6,044 nucleotides of DNA from an uncultured Acidimicrobiia bacterium (lineage in GTDB: Bacteria > Actinomycetota > Acidimicrobiia > Spongiisociales > JAENVV01), in the NCBI GenBank assembly GCA_905480085.1, contig CAJQPD010000386.1, positions 1 through 6,044 on the forward strand. Reading direction: 5' to 3'. The notes under the pieces are model-generated. The model was not told where the DNA came from. It worked only from the letters and a program-made list of their open reading frames with translations, and did no database searches. Both the position numbers and the translations under genes were made by a program. Below, piece after piece: positions 5,454-6,044 of the stretch (the stretch's first letter is position 1; every line of letters begins with the position of its first letter).

Positions 5454-5472
5454 AAAAGCCGCGCTCCGGTTT
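5454..5472. terminator. Weak hairpin after the GAPDH-like gene
   Basis: The minus strand reads AAACCG-GAGCG-CGG-C-TTTT, a six-pair stem with one bulged base, ending in four Ts about 50 bases past the GAPDH stop. It is the only terminator-like structure in the 151-base gap between 5371 and 5523. The stem is short and bulged, so termination here is uncertain. Confidence 0.25.
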
Positions 5473-5522
5473 GGGGCAACGTAGCCGAAACACTCGCCCG
5501 AACACCGTCGAAAGCTGTGGAC

Positions 5523-6044
5523 TTAGACCTCGCTGAACAGGTACGGGCGCAGAACGTCGATCCGGTCTTCAAAGCCATCGGGATGCAGATACCAGAGGGT
5601 CGCGGCGATCGAAGAGAGCAGTGAGTTGCCATCTTGAGGCGTGTAGCAAAACCCGATGACCTCATGGCCGTCACGCACCGTGATGCTCTGGCGAGGAATG
5701 ACCGCCTGATTCAAGATTCGCCCGAAGTAGCCGTGGTCGCGTCCGAACGAGAAAACACTGTTGGCCGACTGATGGTGGGTCAAGGCGATGCGTGGATTGT
5801 CGGTGAACCGGTCAATGACCTCATCAAGGCCGATCTCACGATCGAGGGTGAGACTGAACCACATCGAATGCATGTACTGGGTGGGCAACTTCATCGCCGA
5901 AGAAAACAAGGGAAGGTCATAGCCAAGCGTGGAGAACAGGTGGTGAGCGTCGCGGGCGTGATGGGTACCGAATTGCTCGTCCCCGTGCGAACCGGTGGTC
6001 GGAGCAGGAACAAACGAGCTGTCCTGGCTGATGTCGTTGGCGCG
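5523..6044 (-). CDS. Type II (archaeal-style) glyceraldehyde-3-phosphate dehydrogenase, C-terminal part
   Basis: The frame is open to the right edge, so only the last 173 residues are seen. Near the visible N-terminus are THHARDAHHLF, then LPLFSSAMKLPTQYMHSMWF. This resembles the type II GAPDH block with a conserved SHHxPD histidine motif followed by MALKVPTTLMHMH. A terminal domain follows with LTHHQSANSVFSFGRDHGYFGRI and a C-terminal RPYLFSEV. Type II GAPDH converts glyceraldehyde 3-phosphate and 1,3-bisphosphoglycerate using NAD(P) and is classically archaeal, with bacterial relatives. The nucleophilic cysteine and Rossmann fold would lie outside the window, so activity cannot be judged. 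A TTG at 5909 is not the start, because clear family sequence continues upstream of it. A related oxidoreductase of unknown substrate remains possible. Confidence 0.65.
   Translation of the reverse strand, partial: RANDISQDSSFVPAPTTGSHGDEQFGTHHARDAHHLFSTLGYDLPLFSSAMKLPTQYMHSMWFSLTLDREIGLDEVIDRFTDNPRIALTHHQSANSVFSFGRDHGYFGRILNQAVIPRQSITVRDGHEVIGFCYTPQDGNSLLSSIAATLWYLHPDGFEDRIDVLRPYLFSEV

Noticed and set aside
5444..5674. 76-codon minus-strand frame overlapping the end of the GAPDH-like gene
   Set aside because: Mostly out of frame with a better-supported coding sequence, and no motifs.
1..6044. CRISPR arrays, insertion sequences, toxin-antitoxin or defence genes, tRNA or rRNA
   Set aside because: I saw no regularly spaced repeats, transposase motifs, terminal inverted repeats or RNA-gene signatures; the region is ordinary chromosomal housekeeping sequence.

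Overview
The window reads as an ordinary housekeeping segment of a moderately high-GC bacterial chromosome, and every gene I can support lies on the minus strand. Several features point to an actinobacterium outside the well-studied mycobacteria and streptomycetes. These are the gene content and order (cinA, thpR, recA, rny), a Gram-positive/actinobacterial-type SOS box, and a PafBC-like promoter in front of recA. I favour an Acidimicrobiia-like lineage, but that is inference from gene order and style rather than from any marker I could search. No mobile element, CRISPR array, rRNA or tRNA was seen.

Layout from right to left, the direction of transcription. (1) 6044-5523: the C-terminal part of a probable type II (archaeal-style) glyceraldehyde-3-phosphate dehydrogenase, cut by the window edge. 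(2) 5371-5186: a 61-residue two-helix membrane protein, possibly on a leaderless transcript. (3) 5105-4836: an unrecognised 89-residue helical protein. (4) 4839-3952: a PHP-domain phosphatase of the histidinol-phosphatase type. (5) 3950-3513: a four-helix membrane protein resembling CopD/DUF2269 proteins. (6) 3516-2269: cinA. (7) 2284-1733: thpR. (8) 1590-523: recA, followed by a strong intrinsic terminator at 456-504. (9) 291-1: the N-terminus of RNase Y (rny), cut by the left edge.

Genes 3 to 7 are packed with overlaps of 4, 4 and 16 bases and one gap of a single base, so they look like one translationally coupled operon reading toward recA. recA has its own 142-base upstream region. There a LexA-type box (CGAAC-N4-GTTCG) lies upstream of a second element that fits the LexA-independent actinobacterial DNA-damage promoter pattern (TTGTCR-type motif, then TANNNT). 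This tandem arrangement resembles that known for mycobacterial recA and is the best regulatory observation here. The recA-rny gap holds the terminator, two further inverted repeats, and a small GNRA-loop hairpin that contains the likely ribosome-binding site of rny.

I did not find a convincing undescribed system. The items most worth a second look are the double damage control of recA, the rny leader hairpin, the bacterial type II GAPDH, and the uncharacterised small proteins and membrane protein in the cinA operon.
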